A stretch of 16,347 nt of DNA, from NCBI GenBank assembly GCA_947567585.1, contig CANONE010000035.1, positions 1-16,347 on the forward strand. The letters run 5' to 3'. Source of the DNA: an uncultured Clostridia bacterium. Its GTDB lineage: Bacteria > Bacillota > Clostridia > Oscillospirales > Acutalibacteraceae. Made by a program: the position numbers and the translations under genes. How positions within the stretch are numbered: the stretch's first letter is position 1; each line of letters begins with the position of its first letter. The notes under the pieces were generated by a model, which ran no database searches, was not told the DNA's origin, and worked only from the letters and a program-made list of their open reading frames with translations. Below are positions 13,946 through 16,347 of this stretch, piece by piece.

Positions 13946-14770
13946 CTAGATCCCCAGCACATCCCGCAGGTATATACGCGAAACCTCGGCGGAGTGGAAG
14001 TTGCAAACCTCGGGGCGGTCCAGTTCGACGCAGAGGACGCCGTCGTAGCCCACCTCCTCCAGGGCGGCTTTTACGGCGGGGAAGTCTACCGTGCCGTGGC
14101 CAAGGGCCCGGAAGGTAGCCATTTTATCCCGGCCCTGGGCTTTGGAGAGGGCGTAGGTATCCACATCTTTCAGGTGCATGTAGGCGATGCGGCGGCCGTA
14201 CTGCCGGATGATATCTACTGGATGGATGCCCGCCAGAGTGGTATGGGCGGTGTCAAAGCAGAAGGAGACAGCGCCGGGGTCCGTGTGGGCGGCAAAGTAG
14301 TCGATGTCGCTTTGGCTGAAGACGCAGGTGCCATAGTGGGGATGGAAGCACACCGTAACCCCCTTCTCCCTGGCGTAAGCGCCCAGGCGGTTGGCAATCT
14401 CGCAGATTTTGTCCAGCATTTCCGGACAGGTGGGCCGCTCATAGGGGGCCTCGCCAAAGCCGCCGTGCTGGCAGTTGTACCACTTGCCGCCAATCTCCGC
14501 CAGAAAATCCACCTGCTCCATGCCCCGTTGCACAGACGCGTCCACGTCCAGGTCAAAGTGGCCGTAAAGGTTTACCAGCTCCACGCCGCAATCCGCCGCC
14601 AGCTTTTTCAGCTGGCCGGGGTCGTCTTTGTAGTAATCCCGGATAAAGGCAAAGTTCTCCACCGTGTCGTAGCCTAAGAATTTGCACTCTCTAAAGCTCT
14701 GTTCCAGCTGCTTTTTGGCGGTTTCGGGATCTCCGTGAATCCAGGTCCAGCCTGTATACGCTGCTTTCAT
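13946..14770 (-). CDS. Sugar phosphate isomerase/epimerase (xylose-isomerase-like TIM barrel)
   Basis: A 274-residue soluble protein of the AP-endonuclease-2/xylose-isomerase-like barrel family, at the usual length. Conserved blocks include VENFAF near the N-terminus, LVNLYGHFD, CFHPHYGTCVFSQ, FCFDTAHTTLAG, YMHLKDVD, ALGHGTVDF and CVELDRPEV; the His, Asp and Glu in these would hold a divalent metal. Such enzymes isomerise or epimerise keto-sugars or inositol derivatives; the substrate cannot be named. AAGGAAG lies before the ATG. It is downstream of a Gfo/Idh/MocA dehydrogenase on the same strand, a frequent pairing in inositol and rare-sugar catabolism. A methyltransferase remnant lies between the two. 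Confidence 0.88.
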   Translation of the reverse strand: MKAAYTGWTWIHGDPETAKKQLEQSFRECKFLGYDTVENFAFIRDYYKDDPGQLKKLAADCGVELVNLYGHFDLDVDASVQRGMEQVDFLAEIGGKWYNCQHGGFGEAPYERPTCPEMLDKICEIANRLGAYAREKGVTVCFHPHYGTCVFSQSDIDYFAAHTDPGAVSFCFDTAHTTLAGIHPVDIIRQYGRRIAYMHLKDVDTYALSKAQGRDKMATFRALGHGTVDFPAVKAALEEVGYDGVLCVELDRPEVCNFHSAEVSRIYLRDVLGI

Positions 14771-14825
14771 ATTTTATCTTCCTTTCAAAATGATGTTTTA
14801 TGTCAATTTTTTTGCAATAATCCTC

Positions 14826-14942
14826 TCATAGGCGTGCTCGTGATGGATCCCGCCAGGTAGGCCCCTTGGAGAAGGTGGAAACGGTTTTGTCCGCATAGCT
14901 CTGTTCCCAAAAGGGCTTAGAACCTGTACCAGCCCCGTTCAT
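14826..14942 (-). pseudogene. N-terminal remnant of a class I SAM-dependent methyltransferase
   Basis: A 38-codon open frame with an AAGGGGG ribosome binding site 7 bases before its ATG. The stretch FWEQSYADKTVSTFSKGP (residues 11-28) resembles the start of class I SAM-dependent methyltransferases (pattern W-[DE]-x-x-Y-x-[DN]-x-x-[VA]-x-T-F), which normally run beyond 190 residues and carry a DLGCGEG motif about 25 residues later. Here the frame ends in TGA after WRDPSRARL, and only 55 bases remain before the isomerase gene, so the SAM-binding core is missing. It begins 29 bases after the dehydrogenase stop. I read it as a truncated gene with intact translation signals; a functional 38-residue peptide is less likely. 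Confidence 0.65.
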
Positions 14943-14971
14943 GCTTTTGCCCCCTTCTTTCCGGCGGATGC

Positions 14972-16177
14972 TTATTCATCCAAAATGCCGTGCATGGGAT
15001 TATTCTCCATGGGCGCGGTGCGGGTGTATTTGGTGGTCATGGGGATGTAAGTTTTGCTTTCGCAGGATTTGGAGAAGCTGGTCATGATCTCCAAAATATG
15101 CCGCTGCTGCTGGTAATTGGCCCGGTGATCCCGGCCGGTGCGCAGGGCCTTGCACATGTCCGCCAGCCCTAGGCCCCGGCTGTTTTCCGGGTAATCATAG
15201 AGCAGGGGCATTTCCTTCCAGCCCGCGTAGAAATCCGGCACGCCGTGGCGCAGTAGGCCCGGGTCGGTTTTGGGGGCGGCCGCCGCGTCCTCGGGCCGCA
15301 GCAGCAGCACCGGCCCGCCGAAGGTGTTGGGGTCCGGGACCATCATGCTGCCCTTGGTACCGTATACCTCAAACCGGGACTGGGCGGTGTAGTGTACGTC
15401 AAAGGTGGTGAATATTTGGGCTACGGCCCCGCTGCTGAACTCCACATTTCCCGCCAGGTAGGTGTCCACGTCCACGTCGATGATTTCTCCCTGATGGGGC
15501 TGGGAGGTTATTACCCGCTGGGGGAAGGAGCGCTTGGTCATGCCCATTACGCCCCGGGCCTCTCCTAACAGCTGTACCAGGGCCGTGACATAGTAGGGCC
15601 CCATATCCAGCATGGGTCCGCCGCCCCTCTTATAGTAAAATTCCGGGTCCGGGTGCCAGGTTTCGTGGCCATGGCAGACCATAGCGCAGCTGGCCCCCAC
15701 CACGTCGCCAATCATGCCGCTGTCAATGAGGCGCCTTGCCGTCTGGATCCCCGCGCCCATAAAGGTGTCCGGCGCGCCGCCGATTTGAAGTCCCTTTTCC
15801 TCGGCCAGGGCGATAAGCTGGTTGGCCTCGTCCATATCCACGCCCAGAGGTTTTTCCGAATAGACATGCTTGCCGTGGAGCAGCGCCTGCTTTGTCACCT
15901 CAAAATGCTCATAGGGGCGGGTGAGGTTGAGAACTACCTCTACCTGCGGGTCGTTAAAAGCATCGTACATATCCTGGTAGATTTTGGGCTGGGGGGCCGC
16001 CGCGCCCTTCTCAATCTCCTCCTTTACGTAGTCTGCGCCTCTTTGGGCCCTTTCCGGGATGAGATCACAGACGCCTACGAGCTCCACCTCCTGAAAGGTA
16101 TGCGTGATATTTTTTAAGTAGATGCCGCTGATGGCTCCTACGCCAATCATGGCAACCTTCACGGTCTTCTTTTCCAT
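14972..16177 (-). CDS. Gfo/Idh/MocA-family NAD(P)-dependent oxidoreductase
   Basis: A 401-residue cytoplasmic dehydrogenase acting on a sugar, polyol or derivative. The N-terminal Rossmann fold has VAMIGVGAISG (residues 8-18), with an acidic residue after the second strand (VGVCDLIPER) that favours NAD(H). The catalytic EKPLG is at 108-112 (Lys109). The C-terminal alpha/beta domain has GGGPMLDMGPYYVTALVQLLG, the usual substrate-binding helix with its Asp. The substrate is not predictable. I chose the ATG at 16177 with AAGGAAGGG upstream; a frame extension to 16219 would start inside the promoter -10 box. It is the first gene of a probable operon with the isomerase. The C-terminal stretch has an extended tail (TKYTRTAPMENNPMHGI). 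Confidence 0.92.
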   Translation of the reverse strand: MEKKTVKVAMIGVGAISGIYLKNITHTFQEVELVGVCDLIPERAQRGADYVKEEIEKGAAAPQPKIYQDMYDAFNDPQVEVVLNLTRPYEHFEVTKQALLHGKHVYSEKPLGVDMDEANQLIALAEEKGLQIGGAPDTFMGAGIQTARRLIDSGMIGDVVGASCAMVCHGHETWHPDPEFYYKRGGGPMLDMGPYYVTALVQLLGEARGVMGMTKRSFPQRVITSQPHQGEIIDVDVDTYLAGNVEFSSGAVAQIFTTFDVHYTAQSRFEVYGTKGSMMVPDPNTFGGPVLLLRPEDAAAAPKTDPGLLRHGVPDFYAGWKEMPLLYDYPENSRGLGLADMCKALRTGRDHRANYQQQRHILEIMTSFSKSCESKTYIPMTTKYTRTAPMENNPMHGILDE

Positions 16178-16217
16178 GCTTTCACCCTTCCTTTTGCTTT
16201 GCTTTCGCGCTAGTTTC

Positions 16218-16223
16218 ATTATA
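16218..16223 (-). promoter_or_regulatory. -10 box of the oxidoreductase operon
   Basis: A perfect TATAAT on the minus strand, which would start transcription near 16211, about 34 bases before the ATG at 16177. The -35 region is poor (CTGGAA at 18 bases), so an activator may be needed, as would suit a sugar-inducible operon. Confidence 0.55.
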
Positions 16224-16304
16224 GCGGTTCCGGCGGCATATTTCCAGTCCTATTCCAACTATTTTGCGGGATTTTTCCCTCGGCCAGTATCTTTTTCGAA
16301 ATGC

Positions 16305-16336
16305 AAAAAAACTCCCTCATTTCTGAGAGAGTTTTC
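16305..16336 (-). terminator. Intrinsic terminator of a gene beyond the right edge
   Basis: On the minus strand AAAACTCTCTCA pairs with TGAGGGAGTTTT around a GAAA tetraloop, with one U-G pair, and runs into a continuous T tract. On the plus strand the same odd pair is a C-A mismatch, so the element is oriented to the minus strand and ends a transcript entering from outside the window. Confidence 0.8.
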
Positions 16337-16347
16337 AGTGTTGGCGA

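Noticed and set aside
13994..14677. 227-codon plus-strand frame opposite the TIM-barrel isomerase gene
   Set aside because: It is antisense to a well-supported enzyme with conserved motifs; its composition is typical of a shadow frame.
14771..14820. TTGACA on the minus strand ahead of the isomerase gene as a separate promoter
   Set aside because: No -10-like hexamer lies at 16-18 bases; transcription from the dehydrogenase promoter is the simpler view.

Overview
The window looks like a contig from a Gram-positive member of the Clostridia, probably Oscillospiraceae or a close relative. The evidence is moderately high GC, strong AAGGAGG-type ribosome binding sites, GTG starts, ATGA overlaps, two ECF sigma/anti-sigma pairs of clostridial type, a BTAD-type activator with a degenerate GGDEF-like tail, and a FakA/YloV protein. 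Bases 1-30 are Illumina adapter sequence, so the biological sequence starts at about base 31.

Layout. (1) 289-2486, minus strand: an alpha/beta-hydrolase esterase gene coupled by an ATGA overlap to a BTAD transcriptional regulator. (2) 2688-4929, plus strand: an ECF sigma factor overlapping its membrane-anchored DUF4179-type anti-sigma factor, closed by a strong terminator shared with the convergent operon. (3) 4982-6850, minus strand: a MarR regulator and a MATE exporter behind a consensus promoter embedded in a 14-bp inverted repeat, a textbook self-repressed efflux operon. (4) 6981-7425: tandem promoters, then about 375 nt of apparently structured non-coding RNA ending in an intrinsic terminator. 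(5) 7656-9271, plus strand: a second ECF sigma factor with an ATGA-coupled single-pass membrane protein, probably its anti-sigma factor. (6) 9427-10458, plus strand: a DUF2804 protein. (7) 10621-13647, minus strand: fakA (fatty acid kinase) and hemW (radical-SAM haem chaperone), probably separate transcripts. (8) 13946-16177, minus strand: a Gfo/Idh/MocA oxidoreductase, a 38-codon remnant of a SAM methyltransferase gene, and a xylose-isomerase-like TIM-barrel isomerase, together resembling a sugar or polyol catabolism cluster. The window ends with a minus-strand terminator of a gene lying outside.

Regulation dominates the left half: two ECF modules, a MarR switch, a BTAD activator and a candidate structured RNA lie within about 9 kb. 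The right half is housekeeping and carbohydrate metabolism. The signals I consider least explained are the RNA at about 7048-7425, a 38-nt intergenic hairpin present twice in opposite orientation with compensatory base changes (9336-9373 and 13854-13891), and the methyltransferase fragment at 14826-14942. I saw no tRNA, rRNA, CRISPR array, transposase or phage gene.
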